Assembly (NCBI GenBank): GCA_029202525.1
Contig: CP119325.1
Coordinates: 3,818,001 to 3,882,000, forward strand
Length of the DNA stretch: 64,000 nt
Reading direction: 5' to 3'
Source: Candidatus Pseudomonas phytovorans
GTDB taxonomy: Bacteria; Pseudomonadota; Gammaproteobacteria; Pseudomonadales; Pseudomonadaceae
The position numbers and the translations under genes were made by a program. Below are positions 53,007 to 61,978 of the stretch, piece by piece (the first letter of the stretch is position 1; the number at the start of each line of letters is the position of its first letter). The notes under the pieces were generated by a model. The model was not told where the DNA came from. It searched no databases and was given only the letters and a program-made list of their open reading frames with translations.

Positions 53007-54287
53007 TCAAAACTCGAATGTGTACCCCACAATCACCCGGTTCTCATCCGCTGCATCGGCAAAATTCGAGCGCATGCTCGCATTGCGCCAGCGTAGCGAC
53101 ACATTCCTCAGCGTCCCCGACTGCACCACGTAGGTAATATCCGTGGTCCGCTCCCATTCCCGCCCTTCTCCGTCGCCAGCCGCCAGCGCCCTGCCCTTGG
53201 AGCTGGCGATGCGATGTGGTTCCACCTGATCGCCCTTCACATACCGCACATTGAACGTGAGCCCAGGGATACCCACCGCGGCAAAGTTGTAGTCGTAACG
53301 CAGCATCCACGCCCGTTCGTTGGCCAGGGCAAAGGTGCTGACCTGCTGTTCGCTGAACAGATAGGTATCGGTGCCACCCACGTAGGCATATGCAGTGTCG
53401 CCACGCACTTTCTGATAGCCACCACTGAACGTGTGGCCCTGAACGCTGTACCCGAAGTTGGTACTGAGGGCCTGGTTATCGAGGTTGCCCAGCAATGCCC
53501 GGCCCTGCTCGCGTGCGTTGAACCAGCGCCACTCGGTAAACACATCCCCGGGCCCCAGGGGGGTCTTGAACTTGAACCCGGCAAAATCACGCCGGAACAG
53601 GTCCTCGAGCGTGCTGGTGTGAAGGCTGAGGGTCAGGTTGCTCAGCGGCTGGTAATCGACACCGCCGTAATAAAGCCGGTCGCTGGTTATCGTCGCCGAG
53701 TAGGCCCCTTGCTGCGCCATGGCGGTCAGGTCCTCATAGTCGGTGGAGTCACGCAATTTGGTGGCATCAACCTGCAGCAGGGTGAGCGTGAAATGGTCCA
53801 GGTCCTTGCTCACCAGCTGCGCACCGTTGAACCACTGGGGGAACAAGCGGCTGTTGTTGGACGCCAGCAACGGCAGTTGCGGGCTCAGGCCACCGGCTTT
53901 CAACTCGCTCTGCGCCAGCCTGACTTTGAAAGTAGCGACGGCTTTGGAGTAGTCATCTGCGGCTCGTTTGTCGCTGCCACGTGGCAGCAGGCCGGTGCCG
54001 CTGCGGTCGGGCGAGGAATCCAGCTTGAGCCCAAGCATGCCGGCTGCGTCCAGGCCAAAGCCGACCACACCGTCGGTGTAGCCCGACTGCAGGCGCAGCA
54101 TGAAGCCCTGGGCCCATTCACCGCGCCGCGATTGCGTGGCGCTGTCACCGTGAAAGTCGCGGTCGAAGTAGAAATTGCGCAGTTCCAGGCTGCCGCTGGC
54201 ATCATCGATAAAGCCGGCCTGCGCGTTTTGACAGGCGCAGCAAAGCGCCCCGAGCATCAGCGATGCTCGCCGGGAAATAATGATCAT
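53007..54287 (-). CDS. OprD-family porin
   Basis: 426 residues. The signal peptide ends at NAQA (about residue 24); the mature protein begins with the OprD pattern SLELRNFYFDRDFHGD and has WAQGFMLRLQSGYT, then beta-strand repeats and a C-terminal F (VGYTFEF). OprD porins admit small carboxylates and amino acids. It lies last on the strand after the MFS and CoA-transferase genes and probably admits the same acid. The leader has a long AACAACAACAATAACAA tract before AAGG, a strong Crc-type signal. Confidence 0.95.
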   Translation of the reverse strand: MIIISRRASLMLGALCCACQNAQAGFIDDASGSLELRNFYFDRDFHGDSATQSRRGEWAQGFMLRLQSGYTDGVVGFGLDAAGMLGLKLDSSPDRSGTGLLPRGSDKRAADDYSKAVATFKVRLAQSELKAGGLSPQLPLLASNNSRLFPQWFNGAQLVSKDLDHFTLTLLQVDATKLRDSTDYEDLTAMAQQGAYSATITSDRLYYGGVDYQPLSNLTLSLHTSTLEDLFRRDFAGFKFKTPLGPGDVFTEWRWFNAREQGRALLGNLDNQALSTNFGYSVQGHTFSGGYQKVRGDTAYAYVGGTDTYLFSEQQVSTFALANERAWMLRYDYNFAAVGIPGLTFNVRYVKGDQVEPHRIASSKGRALAAGDGEGREWERTTDITYVVQSGTLRNVSLRWRNASMRSNFADAADENRVIVGYTFEF

Positions 54288-54296
54288 GGGTGTGCC

Positions 54297-54313
54297 TTGT
54301 TATTGTTGTTGTT
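54297..54313 (-). promoter_or_regulatory. Extended Hfq/Crc-type motif before the OprD porin
   Basis: The minus strand reads AACAACAACAATAACAA, several overlapping AAYAAYAA units, ten bases before the porin start codon and joined to its ribosome site. It is the strongest such motif in the window. Confidence 0.65.
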
Positions 54314-54330
54314 CGAAGACTCAGCGCCAA

Positions 54331-55647
54331 TCAGCTTCTGGGGTTGCGCACGTAGCGCATCACCACCAGGCAGGCGACCAGGATCAGTGGGGCGATGGAC
54401 AGCATGCCCATGGAGTTGCTGCCGGTGAGGTCATTGATCTTGCCCACCATCACCGGTGCGACGATGCCGCTTAACTGCCCGACCGAGTTGATCGCAGCAG
54501 TGCCTGTGGCAATTGCCAGGCCGGAGAAGGTCGACTGCGGAATGGTCCAGAAGATCGGGATGGCGATGAAAGTGCCTGCAGTGGCCAGCACTAGCGCGGC
54601 CATCATCGCCAGCGACGAATCGGAATACAGGCACGCCAGCAGGTAGCCGACAGCCGCCGCAAGCAGACAGTACACCAGGTAGCGCTTGCGCTCACCGGTA
54701 CGGTCTGAGCGACGGGTCAGCAGCACCATGCCAATGCAGGCCACCGCGTAAGGCAGTGCCGACAGCACACCGACCCAAAGCATGTCCTGCACGCCCGATG
54801 ACTTGATCAGGTGCGGCATCCAGAAGTTAAGGCCATAGGACGCGGTCTTTATCACGTAGTAGATGAACGCCATGATTGCCACTTCGCGGGTCAGCAACAC
54901 CCGCCAGATCGAGCCAAGGATCGGTTTTGCGGTGCGTTTGTCCTGCGCCAGGTTTTCCGCCAGCAGATCCTTCTCCTCACGGCTCAACCACTTCGCAGCC
55001 TCGATGTCGCGGTCCAGCTTCCACAGCACCAGCACGCCCAGCACTACGCAAGGCAGGCCGGACATCAGGAACAACCAGTGCCAACCAGCCAGGCCCAGCA
55101 CACCGTCCATGGTCCCCAGCAAAACGCCTGCTGCCGGCCCCCCTACCGCACCGGCCAGCGGCACCGCCAGAAACCACAGGCCATTCATCTTCGCCAGGTG
55201 CTTGCGGGGGAACCAGCATGCCAGGTAGAACAGGATCGCCGGGCCGAAACCGGCCTCCATCACGCCGATCAGGAAGCGCAGGAAATACAGGGTGTACTGG
55301 GTATAGGCAAACACCAGCGCCGCCGTCGCCAGGCCCCACGACACCATGATCCGGCAAATCCACGCCGGTGCGCCATAGCGCTTCAAGCCCAGGCTACTGG
55401 GTACTTCGAACAGCACATACCCCACGAAGAACATGCTCGCGGCCAGGCCGTAGGCGGCATCGCTCAGGCCCAGCTCCTGCTGCATTTGCGCCTTGGCGAA
55501 GCTGATGTTGATGCGGTCGAAGTACGAGAACAGGAAGCAGATGATGGCCAGCGGCATGATGCGCCAGGCCACGCGCCGGTATAGCAGCAGCTCGTCGATG
55601 TGACTGTCGTTGCGCTCACGCGCCAGTTCGCCTGTCATGGCAACCAT
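54331..55647 (-). CDS. MFS transporter, anion:cation symporter family
   Basis: 438 residues with twelve hydrophobic helices. The helix-1 region FDRINISFAKAQMQQELGLSDAAYGLAAS is the signature of the ACS family (phthalate, tartrate, glucarate and similar acids). Good ribosome site GGAGATCC before the ATG at 55647. It lies between the porin and a gamma-carbonic-anhydrase-like gene and probably imports the carboxylate handled by the CoA-transferase and lyase. Confidence 0.92.
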   Translation of the reverse strand: MVAMTGELARERNDSHIDELLLYRRVAWRIMPLAIICFLFSYFDRINISFAKAQMQQELGLSDAAYGLAASMFFVGYVLFEVPSSLGLKRYGAPAWICRIMVSWGLATAALVFAYTQYTLYFLRFLIGVMEAGFGPAILFYLACWFPRKHLAKMNGLWFLAVPLAGAVGGPAAGVLLGTMDGVLGLAGWHWLFLMSGLPCVVLGVLVLWKLDRDIEAAKWLSREEKDLLAENLAQDKRTAKPILGSIWRVLLTREVAIMAFIYYVIKTASYGLNFWMPHLIKSSGVQDMLWVGVLSALPYAVACIGMVLLTRRSDRTGERKRYLVYCLLAAAVGYLLACLYSDSSLAMMAALVLATAGTFIAIPIFWTIPQSTFSGLAIATGTAAINSVGQLSGIVAPVMVGKINDLTGSNSMGMLSIAPLILVACLVVMRYVRNPRS

Positions 55648-55761
55648 GGTGGATCTCCATTCTTGTAATTATTGGAGAGCAGCGGCGCCTCGCTGGGCGC
55701 AGCTTGCAGGGTTTCAGCGAATGCGGATCAGTTTTTCCTTGAAGCTCTGGCCTTTTGCGAC

Positions 55762-56238
55762 CTATTCGGCGGTGTTGCGCTGCATGCTGGCGATGCCCTC
55801 GGCCGTGAGCTCGCGCACCACCTTGGCGGGCGCACCCAGGATCAATGAGTTGTCGGGGAACACTTTGCCTTCGGTGACGATGGCGCCAGCCCCGACCAGG
55901 CAGTTGTTGCCGATGACCGCGCCATTGAGCACCACCGCCTGGATGCCGATCAACGCGCCATCACCGATGGTGCAGCCGTGCAGCATGGCCTGGTGGCCGA
56001 TGGTCACCCCCTGTCCCACGGTCAGCGCAAAGCCAGGGTCAGCATGCAGCACTGCGCCTTCCTGCACGTTGCTGTGCTGACCGATGCGGATCGGTGCGTT
56101 GTCGCCCCGTAGCACGGCCTGCGGCCATACGCTGACGCCTTGTTCCAGCGTTACGTCGCCGATCACGGTGGCCTCCTCGGCAACGAACGTTTCGGGGTGC
56201 AGGTTGGGTGCAAGGGTGTCGTATTGGTAGATCGCCAT
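55762..56238 (-). CDS. Gamma-carbonic-anhydrase-like hexapeptide protein (CaiE/PaaY type)
   Basis: 158 residues from the ATG at 56238. Left-handed beta-helix hexapeptide repeats run throughout (for example IGDVTLEQGVSVWPQAVLRGD). Metal-ligand histidines are present in VLHAD and IGHQAMLHGC. CaiE and PaaY homologues accompany CoA-dependent degradation clusters, and some act as thioesterases or anhydrases. The start two bases inside the upstream gene's end region indicates coupling with the CoA-transferase. Confidence 0.88.
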   Translation of the reverse strand: MAIYQYDTLAPNLHPETFVAEEATVIGDVTLEQGVSVWPQAVLRGDNAPIRIGQHSNVQEGAVLHADPGFALTVGQGVTIGHQAMLHGCTIGDGALIGIQAVVLNGAVIGNNCLVGAGAIVTEGKVFPDNSLILGAPAKVVRELTAEGIASMQRNTAE

Positions 56239-56249
56239 TCCAGACCCCC

Positions 56250-57440
56250 TCAAGCCACGTCATCGGTTTTCAGTACACCCGCCGCGCACAGCTCGGCAAT
56301 GTGTGCATCGCTGTAACCCAGCTCACGCATGACCTGCCGTGTGTGCTGGCCAATCCGTGCGATTGCCCGGCGTGGCTGCAGGCGTTGGCCGTCCAGTGAC
56401 AGCGGCAGCAACGGCATCGGTGTGTGGCTGCCATCTTCAAGTTGCAGGTCGGCCATGCCGCCACTCTGCTGCAGGTGCGGGTCGTCAAACAATTCTTCCG
56501 GGCGGCGGATCGGAGCAAAGGGAATGCCGTTGGCCTCCAGTTGCAGCGCCAGCTGCCCGGCGTCCAGCGGCGCGAACACATCGGCCAGGTGCGCCAGCAG
56601 CCGTGGCCGTTGCAACACACGGTCGTTGTTACTGGCCAGTGTCGGGTCATCGAGCAAGGCGGTCTGCCCCAGCAGTTGGCACAGCGCGCGCCATTGGCCT
56701 TCACCGGTGGCGGCAACGAACATCAGCTCACCACCGGCGAAGGTGAACACATCGTAGATGGACCAGGCACTGATGCGGTTGGGCATCGGCGCTGCGGCCT
56801 CGCCGGTGACCACGTATTGCTGCATGTGCTGGGCGGCCAGCAGCACGCAGTTCTCGTACAGAGCGCTTTGCACTTCGCGGCCATTGCCGGTGGTGTGGCG
56901 CTCGTTGAGCGCCGCCAGCACGCCGATGGCGCCGAACATGCCGCCCATGATGTCGTTCACCGAGCTGCCCGCGCGCAACGGGCGGCCTACTGGCCCGGTC
57001 ATGTAGGCCAGGCCGGCCATCATCTGCACCACCTCGTCCAGCGCCAGGCGGTTGTCGTAAGGCCCGCTGAGAAAGCCCTTGTGCGAGGCGTAGATGAGCC
57101 GTGGGTTGCGCTGGCGCAGCGCGGCGTAGTCCAGGCCCAGCTTGAGCATCCGCCCAGGCTTGAAGTTCTCGATGAACACGTCGGCGGTATCGATCAGTTG
57201 CAGCACGGCCTCGCGGCCCTCAGGTGTTTCGACATCTACGGCAATGCATTGCTTGTTGCGGTTGAAGGTGCGGAAGAAGCCCGCCCCTGCGCCGAGCAGC
57301 CGACGCGTGCCGTCGCCGCGCACGGGTTCGATCTTGATCACTTCAGCGCCAAGGTCGCCGAGGATCATGCCGCAGGTCGGCCCCATGACCATGTGCGAAA
57401 TCTCGACGACACGGATGCCGTCCAAGGGAAGTCTGGACAT
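56250..57440 (-). CDS. Class III CoA-transferase (CaiB/BaiF)
   Basis: 396 residues from the ATG at 57440, with GAGGAAC upstream; an in-frame ATG at 57455 is possible. The first segment (LDGIRVVEISHMVMGPTCGMILGDLGAEVIKIE) and the catalytic aspartate in RLALDEVVQMMAG are typical. It moves CoA between carboxylates, probably from succinyl-CoA to the imported acid. The following HMG-CoA-lyase-type gene suggests its product is a 3-hydroxy-3-methylglutaryl-like CoA ester, as for mammalian SUGCT. Confidence 0.92.
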   Translation of the reverse strand: MSRLPLDGIRVVEISHMVMGPTCGMILGDLGAEVIKIEPVRGDGTRRLLGAGAGFFRTFNRNKQCIAVDVETPEGREAVLQLIDTADVFIENFKPGRMLKLGLDYAALRQRNPRLIYASHKGFLSGPYDNRLALDEVVQMMAGLAYMTGPVGRPLRAGSSVNDIMGGMFGAIGVLAALNERHTTGNGREVQSALYENCVLLAAQHMQQYVVTGEAAAPMPNRISAWSIYDVFTFAGGELMFVAATGEGQWRALCQLLGQTALLDDPTLASNNDRVLQRPRLLAHLADVFAPLDAGQLALQLEANGIPFAPIRRPEELFDDPHLQQSGGMADLQLEDGSHTPMPLLPLSLDGQRLQPRRAIARIGQHTRQVMRELGYSDAHIAELCAAGVLKTDDVA

Positions 57441-57464
57441 CGTGGTGTTCCTCATTCGGGCGAG

Positions 57465-58394
57465 TCAGGCCTGGCGGGCAGCGTTGGCAAAGTTCAGTGG
57501 CAATCCGGCGCGGGCAATGCAGCCATAAAGTGGTTCGCCGGGTAGCGCTTCGCTGAGCACCTCGCGCGACTCGATCAGGGCAGGCAGGTCGATGCCGGTG
57601 TCATAGCCCATGCTTTGCAGCATGAACACCAGATCCTCGCTGACCGTATTACCGGAGGCGCCCGGAGCAAACGGGCAGCCGCCCAGGCCAGCCAACGAGG
57701 CATCCAGTTCGCGGATACCCTGCTGCACGGCCACCAGGCTGTTGGCCAGTGCCAGGCCGCGGGTGTCATGGAAGTGCGCGGCTTTCAGCCGCTCGCCGGC
57801 AATCGCCCGCACGGCCTGGAGCACCGTTGCCACCTGGCCGGGGTTGGCGTAGCCGGTAGTGTCGCCCAGCGAGACCAGGTCGCAGCCGGCTTCGATCACT
57901 TGTCGGGTGAGTGCGCAAAGGTCGGCCAGCGGCACGTCACCCTGGCGGGTGCAGCCAAAGGCGACCGACATGCCGGCCATGACCTGCACCTGATGCAGGC
58001 CCATTTCCGTGCGCAGTTGGCACATGCGCCCCATTTCCTCGACCATTTCCAGCGGCGTGCGGCGCACGTTGGCCAGGCTGTGCGCCATGCTGACCGATAC
58101 CGGCGCGACGATGCGATGGGCGCCAGACTCCAGTGCGTCCCTGGCACCGCGCAGGTTCGGCGCCAGCACGGTCACGTGCAGGCCTGGATATGTGAGGGCA
58201 TGGGCCACCACTTCGCGGGCATCGGCCATTTGCGGCAACAGGCGCGCCGGCACGAACGAGGCAACTTCCATGTGGCGCACGCCGGCGGCGTAGGCCACAT
58301 CGATCCAACGGCGCTTGGCGGCCGTCGGCATGATCGTCTGCAGGCTCTGCAGACCATCGCGCATACCGACTTCGTTGATTGTTATTGTTGTCAT
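57465..58394 (-). CDS. Hydroxymethylglutaryl-CoA lyase-family protein
   Basis: 309 residues. The opening NEVGMRDGLQ carries the catalytic Arg and Asp, and the signature GLGGCPFAPGASGNTVSEDL contains the catalytic Cys. It splits a 3-hydroxy-3-methylglutaryl-CoA-type ester to acetyl-CoA and acetoacetate or a homologue. ATG at 58394 chosen over a GTG three bases upstream. An AACAATAACAA motif overlaps the first codons. It leads the CoA-transferase operon and follows the LysR gene on the same strand. Confidence 0.9.
   Translation of the reverse strand: MTTITINEVGMRDGLQSLQTIMPTAAKRRWIDVAYAAGVRHMEVASFVPARLLPQMADAREVVAHALTYPGLHVTVLAPNLRGARDALESGAHRIVAPVSVSMAHSLANVRRTPLEMVEEMGRMCQLRTEMGLHQVQVMAGMSVAFGCTRQGDVPLADLCALTRQVIEAGCDLVSLGDTTGYANPGQVATVLQAVRAIAGERLKAAHFHDTRGLALANSLVAVQQGIRELDASLAGLGGCPFAPGASGNTVSEDLVFMLQSMGYDTGIDLPALIESREVLSEALPGEPLYGCIARAGLPLNFANAARQA
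58381..58390 (-). promoter_or_regulatory. Hfq/Crc-type motif at the HMG-lyase start
   Basis: The minus strand reads CAACAATAAC immediately after the ATG, within AACAATAACAA. Binding here would block initiation. Confidence 0.5.
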
Positions 58395-58465
58395 CACGGT
58401 CTCTCTGTCTGAAGCGTTGCGCCAGACTATGAGCTGGATGACGGGCAGAAAAGACGTGTTTCACG

Positions 58466-58498
58466 GGCTGATCCATCGTCAGCCACGATGGATCAGCC
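58466..58498 (-). terminator. Perfect 14-bp hairpin overlapping the LysR stop codon
   Basis: GGCTGATCCATCGT (58466-58479) and ACGATGGATCAGCC (58485-58498) form a perfect stem with a five-base loop. On the minus strand it contains the end of the LysR coding sequence and is followed after several bases by CTTTTCT. It may terminate LysR transcription or limit read-through into the HMG-lyase gene. Confidence 0.7.
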
Positions 58499-59404
58499 GG
58501 TAGCTTGCCAGGCCGGTGCGCGCAACAGAAGATGGTCGAGCAGGCGCCGCGCCGACAGCGACAACGCGTGCCGGTCGCGCATGCAGATGACGAATTCGCC
58601 CAACGCCCAGTCATCGGTCAGCGGAATCACCCGCAGGTCGAACAGTGCCGCATAACGGGCCACGGCCTCTTGCGGGAACACTGCCAGGCCCAGGCCAAAC
58701 TGCACCAGGCGATATGCCGCGTCGAACGACGACACATACGAGCGAAAGCGCAGTTCCTTGCCCGCCTGTTCGGCGCTTTTACGCATGAACGCGTTCAACG
58801 TGGCGAAGGCCGAGAGGCCAAGGTGGTCGTAACCCAGGGTTTCCTCGAAGGCAATCTGGCTGCGGCCGGCTAACGGGTGATCAGCACCAACGACCACGGC
58901 CAGGTGATCCTGTCGGTACGGTACGAACTCCAGGTCACCCACCGCCATCGATTTGCGGCAAATCCCCAGGTCTGCATTGCCCTCTGCCACGCCACGCACG
59001 ACATCAGGGCTAAAACGTTCTTCGATGTCGGCCCGGATCAGCGGGTTTTCCAGCATGAATGCCGACAGTTCCTCAGGCAGGAACTCCATGATGGACGAGA
59101 CATTGGCCAATACCCGCACATGGCCACGGGCGCCTTCGGCGTATTCGCTCAGCTCGCTGTCCAGGCGTTCCATGGCGCGGGTCATTTCCCGCGCATGGCG
59201 CAGCAGGGCAAGCCCTGCCGGGGTGGGCGCCACACCGCGCTTGCTGCGCTTGAGCAAGGCGGTGCCAAAGCGCGCCTCGATGTCCGAGATGCGTTTGCTG
59301 ACGGCGGAGGGCGCCATGAACGCGCGCTCACCGGCGCGGGCGATGGTGCCTTCTTCGCAGACGACGATGAACAGGTTCAGGGACAGGTGGTCGAGTGGCT
59401 GCAT
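58493..59404 (-). CDS. LysR-family transcriptional regulator
   Basis: 303 residues. The HTH (LDHLSLNLFIVVCEEGTIARAGERAFMAPSAVSKRISDIE) is followed by the effector domain. It lies on the same strand just upstream of the HMG-lyase, CoA-transferase, MFS and porin genes, so it is the likely regulator of that carboxylate cluster. A perfect hairpin overlaps its stop codon. Confidence 0.93.
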   Translation of the reverse strand: MQPLDHLSLNLFIVVCEEGTIARAGERAFMAPSAVSKRISDIEARFGTALLKRSKRGVAPTPAGLALLRHAREMTRAMERLDSELSEYAEGARGHVRVLANVSSIMEFLPEELSAFMLENPLIRADIEERFSPDVVRGVAEGNADLGICRKSMAVGDLEFVPYRQDHLAVVVGADHPLAGRSQIAFEETLGYDHLGLSAFATLNAFMRKSAEQAGKELRFRSYVSSFDAAYRLVQFGLGLAVFPQEAVARYAALFDLRVIPLTDDWALGEFVICMRDRHALSLSARRLLDHLLLRAPAWQATG

Positions 59405-59471
59405 TGCTTGGCTCGGCTGGGGATAACGATGTGACTGTATCAGGGCCGCGCCTCTACTTGCCCCAAAACCA

Positions 59472-61883
59472 TCACAAACGGTAATCGACGCTCAGCAACA
59501 CATTACGTGGGTCCCCAAAGAAGTTGTGGTCGTAGTCGATGGCCCTGTAATAACGCCGGTCGAACAGGTTGTTGACGTTGATCGCCACGCTCAAATGCTC
59601 ATCCACGTCATACCCCAATCGCGCATCCCAAACCGCATACCCGCCCTGCTCTCGCCCGTAATACCCGTAACCCGCAGCATGACTCTGGGCGTTCACCCCT
59701 GCACCCACGCTGACCTGGCGCCAGGCGGCAGGCAACCGGTAATTGGCCCAGGCACGGAATATATGCTTGGGCGTTTCGGTATTGCCCGTGATGTTGCCGG
59801 CCACGGCAGGCTCTTCGTCCAGGTACTTGAGCAGGTTGAGGGTGTAGGCGGCAGACAATTGCAAGCCTGTTAGCACCTCTCCGCTGATCTCGGCCTCCAG
59901 GCCCTGGCTGCGCACTGTGCCCGCCGGGCGGTAGCAGGTACCCCCGCACAACGCAGCTACGTCCGAGCTGACACTGGCGTCCGGCAACGGGATGTTGTCC
60001 TGCTCCATGCGGTACACCGCCAGCGTGGTGTTGACCCGGCCATCGGCCAGTTCGCCTTTCAGCCCGATCTCGTAGCTGTGCCCAGTACGCGCCTCAAGCA
60101 AAGTGCCCTCAGCCGTGCGCTGGGTTTGAGGTTTGAAGATCTCGGTATAGCTGGCATAAGCATTCCACTGTTCATCCAGTGCATACACCAGCCCCGCATA
60201 TGGCGTGAGCTTGCCATGCTTTTGTGCAGTGCTGCGGCTGACGCCCCACGGTCCGTCGGAATCGAATACCGTGCGGAAGGTGGAAACCCGCGCGCCCAAA
60301 ATCAGCTGCAAGCGGTCTGTCAGCTGGTAGTCGGCAACGCCATACAGGCCCTTCTGGGTGGAGGTATAGCCATCGAGCCACTGGTTGGCGGCATAGATCG
60401 AATCGTCGGTGGGTTCCACCGCACTGGGGGTGTAATCGAAAATGTTGATGGGCGTAACGTAGTTATAGCGAGCGCCCCAGACGTCGTTGCTCTTGAGCCG
60501 CGAGTAGTTGCCACCCACCGTCAGGCCAAGGCGTCGGCCAAACAGCTGCACATCACCATTGGCGTTCAAGTCGCCACCCCAGTGCTCGGAAAAGTAGTCG
60601 AATGCATACGCATCACCGGCCAACGTGTAGCCTGGCCCCATACGGCCGCGCCGCTGCAGGTACTTGAAGTCATTGAACTCGCGGATGTTCACCAGGCTGC
60701 CCTTCAGCGTCCAGTCATTGTTCAGGCGTTGGGTCAGGTCGAGGTAGTAGGTGTCCTGAGTCTTGTCCCAGTTGTCCCAGCGCGTGCCCAGGTAGGTGGA
60801 GCGCCCCATGTGCGGCATGCTGCCGTTGCTATAGTTGGGAATGCCCATCATGTAAGGCGTAGCATCGACCCGCTCATGGCTGTAGCCCAGGCCAAGCAGT
60901 GTACTGTCGGAAAGGTCGTAGTCCAGGGCGGCATACAGCGTCTGGTTGTCGCTTTGCACGTAATCGACGAATGACTGGGTGGTGTCGTAGTCCATGACCA
61001 GCCGGCCACGCAGGCGCCCTTGCGCATCCAGCGGCGCGCTGGTGTCGACCTGCAGGGCGTAATGATCCCAGGAGCCGGCTTTGGCGCTCAGGTGGGTTTG
61101 CGCGTCGGCGGTCGGGCGCTTGCGCACCAGGTTCACCGCCCCCGAGGGGTCGCCACCGCCTTCCAGCAGGCCTTGCGGGCCGCGCAAGACCTCGACGCGG
61201 TCGAGGATTGCGGTCTGCCCTGTGAAACTGGAACCGCGTGCGTACAACTGACGCTCCAGCGGCACGCCGTCATACTGGAAACTGTTGATGAAGAAACCAC
61301 GGGAATAAAACTGGCTGCCGGTGAATGAGGGCACCACAGTAATACCGGGTGAATTGGCCAGGGCATCAGTCACGCTGCTGATGTTCTGCTCGTCCATCCG
61401 CTGGCGGGTAACCACGCTGATGGCCTGCGGGATGTCCTTGATACGCTTGACGCCCTTGCCGATCGTCGCCACTGGCGTGGTGTAGGAGCCGCTGGCCTCG
61501 GTGGTCGGTTCTGCCAAGCTGGCGCCGATAGTGGTTGCACCCAGCTCTACAGCGCCCGCTGCGGGCGCAGGCTGCAACAGAAAGCGGCCATTACCCAAGG
61601 GCACGGCCTGCAGGCCGCTGCCGGCAATCATTATCTGCAAAGCCTGTTCGGCCGAGAAGCGCCCTTGAAGCGGCTGGCTGCGCTTGCCACTTAGCAGGTG
61701 TGGCTCGGTGCTAAGGTACAGCCCGGATTGCGCCGCGAACTCAGTCAGGCGTGTATCCAGAGGGCCGGCGGCCAGGTCGAAAACCTGGGCCTGGGCCGCC
61801 TGGCCGGCTTGGGCTGCGCACGTGACAGCAACGCTGAGCGCCAAGGCCAGGGCAAGGGGATGAAGACGGTGTACGGGCGACAT
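59472..61883 (-). CDS. TonB-dependent siderophore receptor with STN signalling domain
   Basis: 803 residues from the ATG at 61883, with AAGGACC upstream. The order is a signal peptide, an N-terminal STN domain (about residues 30-110, VFDLAAGPLDTRLTEFAAQSG...), a plug and a 22-strand barrel ending in SVDYRL with a final hydrophobic residue. The STN domain signals to FecR in the periplasm, matching the FecR/FecI genes upstream. It imports a ferric siderophore; the closest-looking group is the FpvA/FoxA type, but the ligand is unknown. Confidence 0.95.
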   Translation of the reverse strand: MSPVHRLHPLALALALSVAVTCAAQAGQAAQAQVFDLAAGPLDTRLTEFAAQSGLYLSTEPHLLSGKRSQPLQGRFSAEQALQIMIAGSGLQAVPLGNGRFLLQPAPAAGAVELGATTIGASLAEPTTEASGSYTTPVATIGKGVKRIKDIPQAISVVTRQRMDEQNISSVTDALANSPGITVVPSFTGSQFYSRGFFINSFQYDGVPLERQLYARGSSFTGQTAILDRVEVLRGPQGLLEGGGDPSGAVNLVRKRPTADAQTHLSAKAGSWDHYALQVDTSAPLDAQGRLRGRLVMDYDTTQSFVDYVQSDNQTLYAALDYDLSDSTLLGLGYSHERVDATPYMMGIPNYSNGSMPHMGRSTYLGTRWDNWDKTQDTYYLDLTQRLNNDWTLKGSLVNIREFNDFKYLQRRGRMGPGYTLAGDAYAFDYFSEHWGGDLNANGDVQLFGRRLGLTVGGNYSRLKSNDVWGARYNYVTPINIFDYTPSAVEPTDDSIYAANQWLDGYTSTQKGLYGVADYQLTDRLQLILGARVSTFRTVFDSDGPWGVSRSTAQKHGKLTPYAGLVYALDEQWNAYASYTEIFKPQTQRTAEGTLLEARTGHSYEIGLKGELADGRVNTTLAVYRMEQDNIPLPDASVSSDVAALCGGTCYRPAGTVRSQGLEAEISGEVLTGLQLSAAYTLNLLKYLDEEPAVAGNITGNTETPKHIFRAWANYRLPAAWRQVSVGAGVNAQSHAAGYGYYGREQGGYAVWDARLGYDVDEHLSVAINVNNLFDRRYYRAIDYDHNFFGDPRNVLLSVDYRL

Positions 61884-61978
61884 CGAGAGGTCCTTGAAAA
61901 GATCACTGGGCAGTAGGTTCCGGGAGTAATCGAATGACCGCGAAAATCCGGAAGCTGCCTGGGAAACTTTTTCGGGAA

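Noticed and set aside
57465..58394. Assignment to leucine degradation (mvaB)
   Set aside because: Genes for isovaleryl-CoA dehydrogenase, methylcrotonyl-CoA carboxylase and hydratase are absent here; a CoA-transferase and transporters accompany it instead.
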